Shown piece after piece: positions 16,767-25,157 of a DNA stretch of 64,000 nt. The notes under the pieces are model-generated. The model saw only the letters and a program-made list of their open reading frames with translations. It was not told where the DNA came from and did no database searches. The DNA is taken from assembly GCA_021732215.1 (NCBI GenBank), contig JAKFVL010000021.1:77001-141000 (forward strand), written 5' to 3'. Position 1 is the first letter of the stretch. Each line of letters starts with the position of its first letter. This DNA is from Hyphomicrobiales bacterium. GTDB taxonomy: Bacteria; Pseudomonadota; Alphaproteobacteria; Rhizobiales; Xanthobacteraceae. The position numbers were made by a program, and so were the translations under genes.

Positions 16767-17519
16767 CTACCGCCGCGTTTCGCGGCAACCCGACGCTTTG
16801 GCTTCCGCGGCCGAGCAGAACCAGCGGTTGCCCTTTTCCGGATTGTCCATCTTGATCTTCGCGTAAAAGCGGCCGCCCGGTATGTGGTAGATGCAGACGC
16901 CGCCGCGGTTGACATTGGCCTTGATCGCGCAATCCGGGGAGGGCGGCGTTGCGCCGTAAGCCGAGCGCAGCAACAGCATCTTCGTTGCGGGCGTGACTTT
17001 CACAGCGCCCAGAACCATTGCGTTGGCCTTGCGGTTGCGCCAGTCGCGCGGCGAGACGAACGCGCCCGCCCAGAGGCCGAGCTTGGCGTCGCGCGCCGCG
17101 GCTTCGTCAGCGCCGTAGCCCTTTGCCTCGCGCGCCGACGCGAGTGCCCAGCCGTTCCGGACCATCCACTTTTCCATGTCCTCGCCGCCGGCCGTGCAGC
17201 GGCCGACCAGCCGTCCATGCTGGGTCGAGCCGATCGGGCGGCAGGTCCACGGCTTGTCGCCGGCATAGGCCCTGAGCGCATTCCGCGCCGCAGCGCCACA
17301 GGCCCATTTCTCGCCCTTGGCGTCGAGGCACTGCTGGTCGGTCTCAGGAGCATCCAGCGCGCCGAGACGCACCCGCTGCGCCCCGAATTGAATGGTGTCT
17401 CCATCCACGATTTTGGGCGTGCCAGTCACCTCGGCAGCTCGTACCGTGCCGGACGGCAGTATGAGGCCAAGCGTGAGGACTGCAAAGACAAGCGGGGCGG
17501 CAAAGGCAAACTGTTTCAT
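16767..17519 (-). CDS. secreted thermonuclease (SNase family) with C-terminal cysteine-containing extension
   Basis: 250 residues. Signal peptide MKQFAFAAPLVFAVLTLGLI with cleavage near VRAAEV. The staphylococcal nuclease-like barrel spans about residues 30-165: PKIVDGDTIQFGAQRVRLGA, LDAPETDQ, then GRLVGRC and the late NGWALA. Key Asp/Arg/Glu positions of SNase (DGDT, R-L-G-A-x-D-A-P-E) are present. After it comes a domain with CAIKANVNRGGVCIYHIPGG, RFYAKIKMDNPEKGNRWFCS and a terminal AGC, a segment often appended to secreted SNases. Upstream in-frame codons are rejected because the signal peptide sets the start. It should hydrolyse nucleic acids in the periplasm or outside the cell. Confidence 0.9.
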   Translation of the reverse strand: MKQFAFAAPLVFAVLTLGLILPSGTVRAAEVTGTPKIVDGDTIQFGAQRVRLGALDAPETDQQCLDAKGEKWACGAAARNALRAYAGDKPWTCRPIGSTQHGRLVGRCTAGGEDMEKWMVRNGWALASAREAKGYGADEAAARDAKLGLWAGAFVSPRDWRNRKANAMVLGAVKVTPATKMLLLRSAYGATPPSPDCAIKANVNRGGVCIYHIPGGRFYAKIKMDNPEKGNRWFCSAAEAKASGCRETRR

Positions 17520-17742
17520 CGTCCGATTCGTTTGTTGCCGATAATGCGCAGGGGACCGAAATCGTTTCCGAGAACATCCGCGAATTGTGTTGCCAATGGG
17601 ACCCGGCCCGCCGTGCAAGAGGAAAAATAGTCGCGACGTCACGACCGCCGCCGATCGCCGTGTCGGCTACGTTACGGACCGGGCGCCGTGCCGGTTTCGA
17701 TCCGATGACGGCTTGTCGCGCAGGAATTTCAGGTCGGCATCA

Positions 17743-18732
17743 CTAGACCGGCTCCAGGCCCAGCGCCTTGGCGCTTTCGATCCAGACCGGCAGTTCGCGT
17801 TGATAGAGCGCGTTGGTATCCTTGAAGCCGAGCGCAGGCTCCAGCGAGAAGGTATTGAGCACCTCCTTGACCTTCGGATCGTTGTTCGCGGCCTCGATCA
17901 ACTGCGACAGCCGGTCGACGATCGGCTGCGGTGTCGCCTTGGGCACCGCCCAGCCCGTGAAGCCACTCACGGTAAAGAACTTTGAGGTGGCGCCAAGCTC
18001 AGGCAGCGTCTTGACGTTGGGAAGCGCCGGGACCTTCTTCGAGTGCACCGCGAACAGGACGCCGTTGTTGCTCTGCAAGGCGGGTTGCGCGGCGGTGAAG
18101 CTGCCCATCGCGACATCGAGTGTGCCTTCGATCAGCCCGGTCCACATCGGCGCTTCGCCGCGATAATGGATCGGCTCGATCTTGAGGCCGTATTGTTTGT
18201 TGAGTTCGTTGATCGTCATGTGCGGCGCGGAACCGGCGCTGTAGGTACCGAAGTTCACCTTGTCGCTCTTCTTCGCAAACGCGATGAAGTCGTCATACGT
18301 TTTGACGCCGGTCTTCGGGTTTGCAACGAGCAGCAGTCCAGCGCCGGGGATCACGCTGATAAGCGTCAGATCCTTGTCCATGTCGTAGCCCGGATTCTTC
18401 ATCATGACCCGGTTCATGAGGTAGGTCGTCGAGATGGAACAGATGATGGTGTGGCCGTCCGGCTCGGAGCGCGCGACCTCCGCGGTGCCGATCGAGCCCG
18501 ACGCGCCGGCCTTGTTCTCGATCACCACGTTCTGGCCGACCTGCTTGGAGATGAAGTCGCCAAACGCGCGCGCCAGCAGGTCGGTCTGCCCGCCGGCCGG
18601 ATAGCTGCAGACCATTCGTATTGTCCGCGACGGCCATGTGCCTTGCGCAGAAGCAAGGCGCGACAGCAAAGGTGTGGCGACGGTTGCAGCACCTGCTGCG
18701 ATCAGGTGACGGCGGTTGATGGTTCGGGCCAT
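17743..18732 (-). CDS. Bug-family tripartite tricarboxylate transporter solute-binding protein
   Basis: 329 residues. A Tat-type signal (MARTINRRHLIAAGAATVAT) precedes a periplasmic binding protein with family motifs WPSRTIRMVCSYPAGGQTDLLARA, VIENKAGASGSIGTAEVARSEPDG and the mid-domain NFGTYSAGSAPHMTINEL. Bug proteins deliver carboxylates or other small acids to TctAB-type membrane pairs. No tctA or tctB gene is in the window, so it is an orphan component, which is common in this family. It is divergent from a gamma-glutamyltransferase gene. Ligand unknown. Confidence 0.92.
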   Translation of the reverse strand: MARTINRRHLIAAGAATVATPLLSRLASAQGTWPSRTIRMVCSYPAGGQTDLLARAFGDFISKQVGQNVVIENKAGASGSIGTAEVARSEPDGHTIICSISTTYLMNRVMMKNPGYDMDKDLTLISVIPGAGLLLVANPKTGVKTYDDFIAFAKKSDKVNFGTYSAGSAPHMTINELNKQYGLKIEPIHYRGEAPMWTGLIEGTLDVAMGSFTAAQPALQSNNGVLFAVHSKKVPALPNVKTLPELGATSKFFTVSGFTGWAVPKATPQPIVDRLSQLIEAANNDPKVKEVLNTFSLEPALGFKDTNALYQRELPVWIESAKALGLEPV

Positions 18733-19056
18733 GGTGCGTGTCTCTCCCCTGGTAGGCTTTTTGGCAAAGCTACCTGCGATCTCACCGCCTGTCACCGCGA
18801 CATGCGAACACAGTGCCTGCAGTGCGGGATCGATCCGCCGGATGTCGATAATGAACAGGGCCGGATCACGATTTCCTGCTTTGTTTCATCGCTGCGCCGG
18901 CGATGACGGCGCATGGCAAACGGGAATTTGTGTTGCCAACGGATGTTTCAATTGAGAACAGTTGCAATCAACGGATGCCCATTTCCGTGCGGCGGCATAA
19001 TCCATGCCCGCCTTCTCCAACACCAGCCGCCGTGACGACGCGAGAAAGACAGACGC
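18733..19056. other. intergenic region between divergent Bug and gamma-glutamyltransferase genes
   Basis: 324 bases. It must contain both promoters. GGCAAACGGGAATTTGTGTTGCC near 18912 has GGCAA/TTGCC ends that could form a weak palindrome; nothing else stands out. Open frames are short and unsupported. Confidence 0.45.
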
Positions 19057-20628
19057 ATGCGTGACTTTATGGCCCCCTCCCGCTCGGTCGCCGTGGGCGA
19101 GCGTGGCATGGCCGCGACCTCTCATCCGCAGGCGACGCTGGCGGCGCTGGACATTCTGAATGCGGGCGGCAACGCGATGGATGCGGCGATTGCTGCTGTC
19201 GCCATTCAGGGTGTGGTCGAGCCGCAGATGACCGGCATCGGCGGCGACTGCTTCGTGCTGTATTCGCCGAAAGCAGGCAGCCCGATCGCGTTTAACGGCT
19301 CTGGCCGCACCCCCGGCAAAACCGACATCGGCAAGTTCAAGGGCATGAAAGATGTCGCGCCGAATTCGGCCGACGCGGTGACTGTGCCCGGTGCGATCGA
19401 TGCCTGGTGCACGCTGAACAAGGATCACGGCTCGATGCCGCTGGAGCGCCTGTTCAAGGCGGCGATCGATGCCGCCGAGAACGGCTTTCGCATCACGCCG
19501 CGCGTGGCCTTCGACTTCTTGAAGTTTCGCGCACGGCCTGAGAGCAATGCGGCGGCGGCGGCACAGTATCTGCCGGGCGGTCAGCCGCCGGTGGCGGGCG
19601 ACCGGCGTTCGCAGCCTGCGTTGGGCGCAACCTTGCGGCGGATCGCGAGAGAAGGCCGCGATGCATTCTATGTCGGCGCGGTTGCCGACGAGATCGCGAG
19701 CGAGCTGCAAAAGCTCGGCGGTCCACATACGTCCGCGGACCTCGCCGCCCATCGTGGCGAATACGTCACGCCGATCTCGGCAAAATATCGCGGCTACGAT
19801 GTCTACGAGTGTCCGCCGAACGGGCAGGGACTTGGCGCGCTGATGATCCTGCGCACGATGGAAGGTTTCGACACGGCCACGATGTCGCCGGCCGACCGGC
19901 TGCATCTGCTGGCCGAGGCAACCAAGGCCGCCTACCGCGCGCGAGATGCTTACTTCTGCGATCCGGCGCACGGCGCAACCAACGCCGAAAAATTTCTGTC
20001 CGACGATTATACGCGCGGCGTACGCGGCAAGATCGACATGGCGAAAGCATCCGCGGCCGAAGTGTGGGACGAGCCCGAGCATCGCGACACGGTGTACCTC
20101 ACAGTCGTTGATCGCGACCGCAATGCGGTTTCTTTCATCAACTCGCTCTACAATGCGTTCGGCAGCGGCATCTACGCTCCAAAAGCCGGCGTGCTGCTGC
20201 AAAATCGCGGCTGGGGCTTCCGTACCTTCGAGGGACATCCAAACTCGTTCGCGCCGAACAAGCGGCCGATGCACACCATCATCCCCGGTCTGGTGATGAA
20301 GGACGGCAGGACGGTGATGCCGTTCGGCGTCATGGGCGGACATTATCAATCGACCGGCCACGGCAACTTCCTGTCCAACATGTTCGATGTCGGCATGAAC
20401 ATTCAGGCCGCGTCCGAAGCGCCGCGCAGCTTTTGCTATGACGGCGTGCTGTCACTGGAGCCGACGATTTCGCGCGACATTGCCGACGATCTGGCGAAGC
20501 GCGGCCACAAGATCGGCTGGGCGGAAATGCCGCTCGGCGGGTGTCAGGCGATCTGGATCGACCACGACCGTGGCGTGCTGCTCGGCGCGACGGAACACCG
20601 CAAAGATGGACTGGCGCTGGGGATCTAA
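19057..20628 (+). CDS. gamma-glutamyltransferase family protein
   Basis: 523 residues, slightly shorter than E. coli GGT and without an obvious signal peptide, so probably cytoplasmic. It is an N-terminal nucleophile hydrolase: a proenzyme cleaved before Thr345 in [20 protein letters not shown], which corresponds to the catalytic TTHYSVVD segment. Other family motifs are [31 protein letters not shown] and the late [13 protein letters not shown]. It would cleave gamma-glutamyl bonds or acylated beta-lactam-like substrates; the soluble subgroup in proteobacteria is often of unknown substrate. Neighbouring Bug genes suggest use of an imported acid, but that is only context. Confidence 0.93.
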   Translation: MRDFMAPSRSVAVGERGMAATSHPQATLAALDILNAGGNAMDAAIAAVAIQGVVEPQMTGIGGDCFVLYSPKAGSPIAFNGSGRTPGKTDIGKFKGMKDVAPNSADAVTVPGAIDAWCTLNKDHGSMPLERLFKAAIDAAENGFRITPRVAFDFLKFRARPESNAAAAAQYLPGGQPPVAGDRRSQPALGATLRRIAREGRDAFYVGAVADEIASELQKLGGPHTSADLAAHRGEYVTPISAKYRGYDVYECPPNGQGLGALMILRTMEGFDTATMSPADRLHLLAEATKAAYRARDAYFCDPAHGATNAEKFLSDDYTRGVRGKIDMAKASAAEVWDEPEHRDTVYLTVVDRDRNAVSFINSLYNAFGSGIYAPKAGVLLQNRGWGFRTFEGHPNSFAPNKRPMHTIIPGLVMKDGRTVMPFGVMGGHYQSTGHGNFLSNMFDVGMNIQAASEAPRSFCYDGVLSLEPTISRDIADDLAKRGHKIGWAEMPLGGCQAIWIDHDRGVLLGATEHRKDGLALGI

Positions 20629-20631
20629 ACT

Positions 20632-20722
20632 CGTCATGGCCGGGCCAGTCCCAGCCATCCACGACTTCTTTTTCGAGCAGATGAAAAGACGTGGATGCCC
20701 GGCACAAGGCCGGGCATGACGG
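20632..20722. repeat. long inverted repeat, family D
   Basis: Starts CGTCATGGCCGGGC and ends GCCGGGCATGACGG, with CATCCACG / CGTGGATG inside, forming one long imperfect hairpin of about 90 bases right after the gamma-glutamyltransferase stop. It may serve as an mRNA end structure but lacks a T-run. Confidence 0.8.
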
Positions 20723-20799
20723 CTTGGTGAGCTAGCGTTGTTCGCTGTCCGCGCTACACTCTTCCCAACAAAGAACGAAAATCATGGGAGGAACTGCCA

Positions 20800-21795
20800 A
20801 TGGATCGCCGCGATCTGCTGAAAGCCGCTGCCGCATTGCCGCTTGCCGCGAGCGGACTGCCGCTGATCTCCTCACGTGCGCACGCTCAAGCGTGGCCGCA
20901 GCGGACGATCACCATGATCGTGCCATTTCCGGCTGGCGGTCAGGCCGATCTCGCCGCGCGCCCGATGGCGCTGGCGATGGAGCGGATTCTCGGCAAGCCG
21001 GTGGTGGTCGATAATCGCGCCGGTGGCGGCGGCGGATCGGTCGGCAATGCGGCGGCGGCGCGCGCGGAGCCGGATGGCTACACGCTGCTGATGACGCTGT
21101 CCTCGCTCGCAGTGTTGCCTGAAGCGGACCGGTTGTTCGATCGCCCGGTGTCTTATGAGATGTCGCAGTTCGCGCCGGTCGCGCGCGTACTGGCCGATCC
21201 GACGCTGCTGGCCGTGCCCGCGAATGCACCGTGGAAGACGCTGCAAGATCTGGTGGACGATGCCAAGAAGCGCCCCGGCGAAATTCCATATGGCTCGTCC
21301 GGTCCTTACGGCACATTGCATATCGCAATGGAAATGTTCGCGGCGAGTGCAGGCATCAAGCTGCTGCATGTGCCGTTTCGCGGCGCCGGTCCGGCACTCA
21401 CCGCGCTGCTTGGCGGGACGGTCCAGGCGGTCGCATCCGCGCCCGGCACGCTGCGGCAACAGGTGGCGGACGGCAAGATGCGCGTGCTTGCCTGCTGGGG
21501 CGCGCAGCGCGTCCCGGCGTTTCCCGACCTGCCGACGTTCCAGGAACTTGGCTACAAAGACGTCGAATTCTACATCTGGGCGGGACTGTTCGCGCAACGC
21601 GCCTTGCCGGAGCCGATCATGACGCAGCTCCGCAAGGCGGTGGCTGATGCCGTGAAAGCGCCGGAGGTGACGAAGACGTTCGACACGGCCGGCAGCCCGG
21701 TCGCCTATCAGGACGCGCCGGAATTCGCGAAGTTCGTCGAGGCCGACAGCGCGCGGCTGATCGCGGCGGTGAAGAAGATCGGGAAGGTGGAGTAG
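20800..21795 (+). CDS. Bug-family tripartite tricarboxylate transporter solute-binding protein
   Basis: 331 residues, ATG 20800 after GGGAGGAACTG. N-terminal twin-arginine-like signal (MDRRDLLKAAAALPLAASGL) and family motifs WPQRTITMIVPFPAGGQADL, VVDNRAGGGGGSVGN and YGSSGPYGTLHIAMEMF. It is a periplasmic acid-binding protein. It is the second Bug gene within 4 kb and follows the gamma-glutamyltransferase gene on the same strand, with a repeat in between. No membrane partner is in the window. Ligand unknown. Confidence 0.93.
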   Translation: MDRRDLLKAAAALPLAASGLPLISSRAHAQAWPQRTITMIVPFPAGGQADLAARPMALAMERILGKPVVVDNRAGGGGGSVGNAAAARAEPDGYTLLMTLSSLAVLPEADRLFDRPVSYEMSQFAPVARVLADPTLLAVPANAPWKTLQDLVDDAKKRPGEIPYGSSGPYGTLHIAMEMFAASAGIKLLHVPFRGAGPALTALLGGTVQAVASAPGTLRQQVADGKMRVLACWGAQRVPAFPDLPTFQELGYKDVEFYIWAGLFAQRALPEPIMTQLRKAVADAVKAPEVTKTFDTAGSPVAYQDAPEFAKFVEADSARLIAAVKKIGKVE

Positions 21796-21797
21796 TC

Positions 21798-21875
21798 GTC
21801 ATTGCGAGCGAAGCGAAGCAATCCAGCCATCAGCAAGAACTGGATTGCTTCGTCGCTATCGCTCCTCGCAATGAC
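21798..21875. repeat. long inverted repeat, family E (copy 1)
   Basis: GTCATTGCGAGCGAAGCGAA and, at the other end, TCGTCGCTATCGCTCCTCGC-AATGAC form a hairpin with GCAATCCAG / CTGGATTGC near the top. It lies between convergent genes (Bug protein and SDR), where it could act on both transcripts. A diverged relative is at 26369-26454. Confidence 0.85.
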
Positions 21876-21886
21876 GAGGTGATGGT

Positions 21887-22636
21887 TTAAGCGCCGAAGC
21901 CGCCGTCCACATTCAGCACCGTGCCGGTGACGAACGATGCGGCGGGGCTGGCGAGGAACACGACACCGGCGGCGATCTCTTCCGGCTTGCCGAAACGCTG
22001 GAGCGCATGCATGCCGCGCTGCGCGTCGGCGAACTCGCCGTTGTCCGGGTTCATGTCGGTGTCGATCGAGCCCGGTTGCAGCACGTTCACGGTGATAGCG
22101 CGGGGGCCGAGGTCGCGGGCGGCACCCTTGGTGTAGCCGACGATCGCAGCCTTGGTTGCGGCGTAGTCGGCCATGCCGGGGAAGGTGGCGCGGGTCGCGA
22201 TGCCCGAGCCGATGGTGACAATGCGGCCGCCGTCGTTGAGTACCTTTGAGGCCGCGCGGATCGCGGTGACAACGCCGCCGAGGTTGATGGCGTACTGGCG
22301 GTCAAAGGCTGCGATATCGCTCGCCTTGTCGTCGACCGCGCCGGTGACGGCGACGCCGGCGTTGTTGATGAGGATGTCGAGACCGCCGAACTCCTTCGCG
22401 ACGTCGGCGACGAGCTTTTCGACTTCGGCGGTCTTGGCCTGATCGGCTCTAAAGGCTTTGGCCTTCACGCCCTTTGCGGTAAGTTCGCGAACAACGGCTT
22501 CGGCTTTGTCCGGCGACGCCGAATAGCTGATGGCGACATTGGCGCCTTCGTCTGCCAGCGCCTTGGCGGTCGCCGCACCGATGCCGCGCGAGCCGCCGGT
22601 CACGAGCGCAATTTTTCCTGTGAGGGTCTTGGTCAT
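21887..22636 (-). CDS. short-chain dehydrogenase/reductase (SDR family)
   Basis: 249 residues. Classical SDR: TGGSRGIG coenzyme motif (residues 14-21), NNAG at about 90, catalytic Ser in GSGIAT and YAATKAA with the Y-x-x-x-K dyad near residue 158, PGSIDTDMN after it, and the C-terminal VTGTVLNVDGG. It is close to 3-oxoacyl-ACP reductase-like enzymes that use NADP(H); the substrate cannot be told. The start follows CGGAGAAG. Monocistronic as far as visible. Confidence 0.95.
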   Translation of the reverse strand: MTKTLTGKIALVTGGSRGIGAATAKALADEGANVAISYSASPDKAEAVVRELTAKGVKAKAFRADQAKTAEVEKLVADVAKEFGGLDILINNAGVAVTGAVDDKASDIAAFDRQYAINLGGVVTAIRAASKVLNDGGRIVTIGSGIATRATFPGMADYAATKAAIVGYTKGAARDLGPRAITVNVLQPGSIDTDMNPDNGEFADAQRGMHALQRFGKPEEIAAGVVFLASPAASFVTGTVLNVDGGFGA

Positions 22637-22767
22637 TGGTCTTCTCCGATTTTTGCCGGAGGCCGTTAGATAATGTGGCGGCGCGGCGTGTTCGATAGGG
22701 AGAAGCTAGGAGAGGCCGGTTGGGTTAGATATAGAAATGATCGAAACTAATTGTTTCCATCAGGAAA

Positions 22768-23256
22768 CTATTCGGCAGTTTCGGATGGCGCGGGAGTGAC
22801 CTCGCACACATCGACCCACTGCGCGTTGGTGAGTTCGGCCATCCGCTGCGGCGAAATGCGAACCGCGCTATTGCCCGAGCCTGCCGCCGGCACGACCTCG
22901 TCGAACGCCTTCAGCGAGACATCGCAATACACCGGCAGCGGTGACTTCAATCCGAACGGGCAGATGCCGCCGACCCGATGGCCGGTCGCCTCATACGCTT
23001 CGTCGGCATTGAGCATGCGCGGCTTGCCGCCAAACGCCGCGCGCGCCTTCTTGTTGTCGAGCCGCGCGGTGCCGCAAGTCACCACCAGCAGTACCTGTTC
23101 GCCGACGCGCAGCGACAAAGTCTTTGCGATGTGCGAGGGCGGCACGCCGAACGCCTCCGCTGCCAGCATGACGGTGGCGGAGCTTTGAGCGGTTTCGATC
23201 ACGGAAATATCGGGAGCGTGTTCGGCAAAGAACGCGCGGACGGATTCGACGGACAT
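22768..23256 (-). CDS. YbaK/EbsC family protein, likely aminoacyl-tRNA deacylase
   Basis: 162 residues. The family hydrolyses mischarged Cys- or Ala-tRNA(Pro) and related species in trans. Seen: AKTLSLRVGEQVLLVVTCG with the conserved Lys, DNKKARAAFG, GHRVGGICPFGL and PAAGSGNSAVRISP, all characteristic. It is a stand-alone editing-domain protein, not fused to ProRS. The hairpin GTTTCC/GGAAAC just after the stop is too weak to call a terminator. Exact tRNA specificity is unknown. Confidence 0.9.
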   Translation of the reverse strand: MSVESVRAFFAEHAPDISVIETAQSSATVMLAAEAFGVPPSHIAKTLSLRVGEQVLLVVTCGTARLDNKKARAAFGGKPRMLNADEAYEATGHRVGGICPFGLKSPLPVYCDVSLKAFDEVVPAAGSGNSAVRISPQRMAELTNAQWVDVCEVTPAPSETAE

Positions 23257-23415
23257 GGATTATCGCTTGTTTTAAGCACGCTTCCAACCCGGCCCTCATT
23301 GTGAGGAGCGATCCTTCAGGATTGCTTTTCAATGAATGATCCGGGCATGCAGCATCCAGATGACCTCATGGTTGAAGACGGCGCAAGCTCCTCTCGCCAT
23401 GAGGGATCGGCATGA

Positions 23416-24459
23416 TCAGGCGTTGCCGCGATCCTCGCGGAACAGATCGAGCTTCTGCTGCACCGGACGATCCGAGAAGCTGAACAGCACGGCGTCTTCG
23501 TCGCTGTCGTGGGTGACCCACTGCCAGCTCGGCACGACAAAGAGATCGCGCGGTCCCCATTCGAAGATCTGGTCGCCGATCCGCGAGCGGCCGCGCCCTT
23601 CGATCGGCGCAAAGACAGTGGCGTCGGTGGAGCGATAGCGTGCGGTCCTGAATCCCTTGGGGAGCAACTGGATAAAGGTGCCAATGGTCGGCATCGCGAA
23701 ATCGCCGGTCACGGGATTGGAATAGCGGAACTTGAGGCCGTGGCAGGCATCCCACTCATCGTGCGCGCGGGCTTGCTCGAGTGACTCGCGCGCATGCGAA
23801 TAGGGATAGTTGAACACCGGAGAGGTTTGCGATGTCCGCTTGCCATCGACCGGCAGAAGATTGCGGCCGAAGCGCGCGAAGCTGTCTCCCGCAGGACGCC
23901 TGATCGTCTGTTCGTCGTCGCCCAGCCCCTCGGCGAACGAGGCGTCAAGGAATTGCACAAGCGGGATGTCGAGACCGTCGAGCCAGAACATCGGCTCGGA
24001 GGTCTGGTTGCCGTGGTCATGCCAGGTCATCGAGGGTGTGATGACGAAGTCGCCCGGCTCCATCATCGTCCGTTCGCCATCGACCGAGGTGTGGGCGCCC
24101 TTGCCCTCGAGAATGAAGCGTAGCGCGGACTGGCTGTGGCGATGCGCGGGTGCGACTTCGCCGGGCATGACAAGTTGTACGCCGGCGTAAAGCGATGTGG
24201 TGATCTTGGATTGGCCGCGAAGGCCGGGATTTTCAAGCACCAGAACCCGCCGTTCCGCTTCCCTGGCGGTGATCAGCCGGCCTGCTTCCATCATATAGCC
24301 GCGGATCGCATCGAACTGCCACAGATGCGGACGGCAGGCGCTTTTCGGCTGCGGCGTGATGAGGTCGCCCATCACATTCCAGAGCGCTGACAGGTTCTCG
24401 CCATCGATCTTGCGATAAAACGCCTCGCGTTCGGGGGTCTTCTGCACGGCGTGATCCAT
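23416..24459 (-). CDS. gentisate 1,2-dioxygenase
   Basis: 347 residues; double cupin Fe(II) enzyme that opens the gentisate ring to maleylpyruvate. Metal ligands are expected in the first cupin: PAHRHSQSALRFILEGKGAH (about residues 104-123), with PGDFVITPSMTWHDHGN later. DATVFAPIEGRGRSRI belongs to the second cupin. Length and order match characterised gentisate dioxygenases. It is divergent from a MarR regulator gene that is followed by a gentisate-forming hydroxylase, so the substrate assignment is supported by context. Ribosome binding site GAGG precedes ATG 24459. Genes for maleylpyruvate conversion are absent from this window. Confidence 0.92.
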   Translation of the reverse strand: MDHAVQKTPEREAFYRKIDGENLSALWNVMGDLITPQPKSACRPHLWQFDAIRGYMMEAGRLITAREAERRVLVLENPGLRGQSKITTSLYAGVQLVMPGEVAPAHRHSQSALRFILEGKGAHTSVDGERTMMEPGDFVITPSMTWHDHGNQTSEPMFWLDGLDIPLVQFLDASFAEGLGDDEQTIRRPAGDSFARFGRNLLPVDGKRTSQTSPVFNYPYSHARESLEQARAHDEWDACHGLKFRYSNPVTGDFAMPTIGTFIQLLPKGFRTARYRSTDATVFAPIEGRGRSRIGDQIFEWGPRDLFVVPSWQWVTHDSDEDAVLFSFSDRPVQQKLDLFREDRGNA

Positions 24460-24490
24460 GGCGGCCTCATCGATCTGAACTGCCCAATTA

Positions 24491-24518
24491 TTGACAGCAT
24501 ACTGATCGAATGTATACG
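24491..24518 (+). promoter_or_regulatory. MarR promoter overlapped by an inverted-repeat operator
   Basis: TTGACA (24491-24496), 16 bases, TATACG (24513-24518) form a strong promoter for the rightward regulator gene. An inverted repeat ATAC-N9-GTAT (24499-24502 and 24512-24515) lies inside it, so a bound MarR dimer would block RNA polymerase. The site is also about 40 bases upstream of the divergent dioxygenase gene. Confidence 0.65.
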
Positions 24519-24636
24519 GTCAATATGGCCGATGGCGCGACGGATCTTGCGGAGAGGGCTTTGGGGAACCAGTACGGCGATCATTGCGGCAGCGCGTCAT
24601 TCTGGACAGCGGGTATCTCGCGTATGAGGCGGGCCG

Positions 24637-25146
24637 ATGCGGGATAAGTCCGCTGCGATCACGATGGACGCCGTCTACACGAAGCCGGGATACCTTTTTC
24701 GCCGGATGCAGCAGATCGCCGTCGCCATCTTTGCCGAAGAATGCAAGACGTTCGATCTGACGCCTGTGCAATACGCGGCGCTCGTTGCGATCCGCAATTA
24801 TCCCGGCATTGACGCGACGCGGCTCTCGGCCATCATTGCTTTCGACCGATCGACGCTCGGCAGTGTCATCGAACGCCTGGAAGCCAAACGCTACGTGGAG
24901 CGGCGGTCCGCGCGCGAGGACAAGCGCGTCAAGCTGCTGCATCTGACGAAAGCAGGCGGCGCGGTGTTACGGAACGTTATGCCCTTCATCGAGCGGGCGC
25001 AGGCGCGCATGTTGCAGCCGCTCAAGGCTTCCGAGCGCAGGACGCTGCTGGCGCTTATGACGCAGCTCGTCGATCTCAACAACGAGGCGTCCCGGGTCCC
25101 TCTGCGCGCCGAAGACGCCGCCGGGCATCTCAAGAGGGTCATTTGA
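24637..25146 (+). CDS. MarR family transcriptional regulator
   Basis: 169 residues. Winged-helix core typical of MarR: LTPVQYAALVAIRNYPGIDA, then LSAIIAFDRSTLGSVIERLE as the recognition helix, then RSAREDKRVKLLHLTKAG as the wing with the conserved D-x-R. Probably a repressor released by 3-hydroxybenzoate, gentisate or a related aromatic acid, judged from the neighbours: gentisate dioxygenase divergent and an aromatic hydroxylase directly downstream. The stop is 11 bases before the hydroxylase GTG, so the pair is an operon. A candidate operator overlaps its promoter. Confidence 0.93.
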   Translation: MRDKSAAITMDAVYTKPGYLFRRMQQIAVAIFAEECKTFDLTPVQYAALVAIRNYPGIDATRLSAIIAFDRSTLGSVIERLEAKRYVERRSAREDKRVKLLHLTKAGGAVLRNVMPFIERAQARMLQPLKASERRTLLALMTQLVDLNNEASRVPLRAEDAAGHLKRVI

Positions 25147-25157
25147 CGGAGGCAACA

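Noticed and set aside
22751-22766. Hairpin GTTTCC-ATCA-GGAAAC as terminator of the YbaK-family gene
   Set aside because: Only a 6-bp AT-containing stem and no T-run on the relevant strand; too weak to call.
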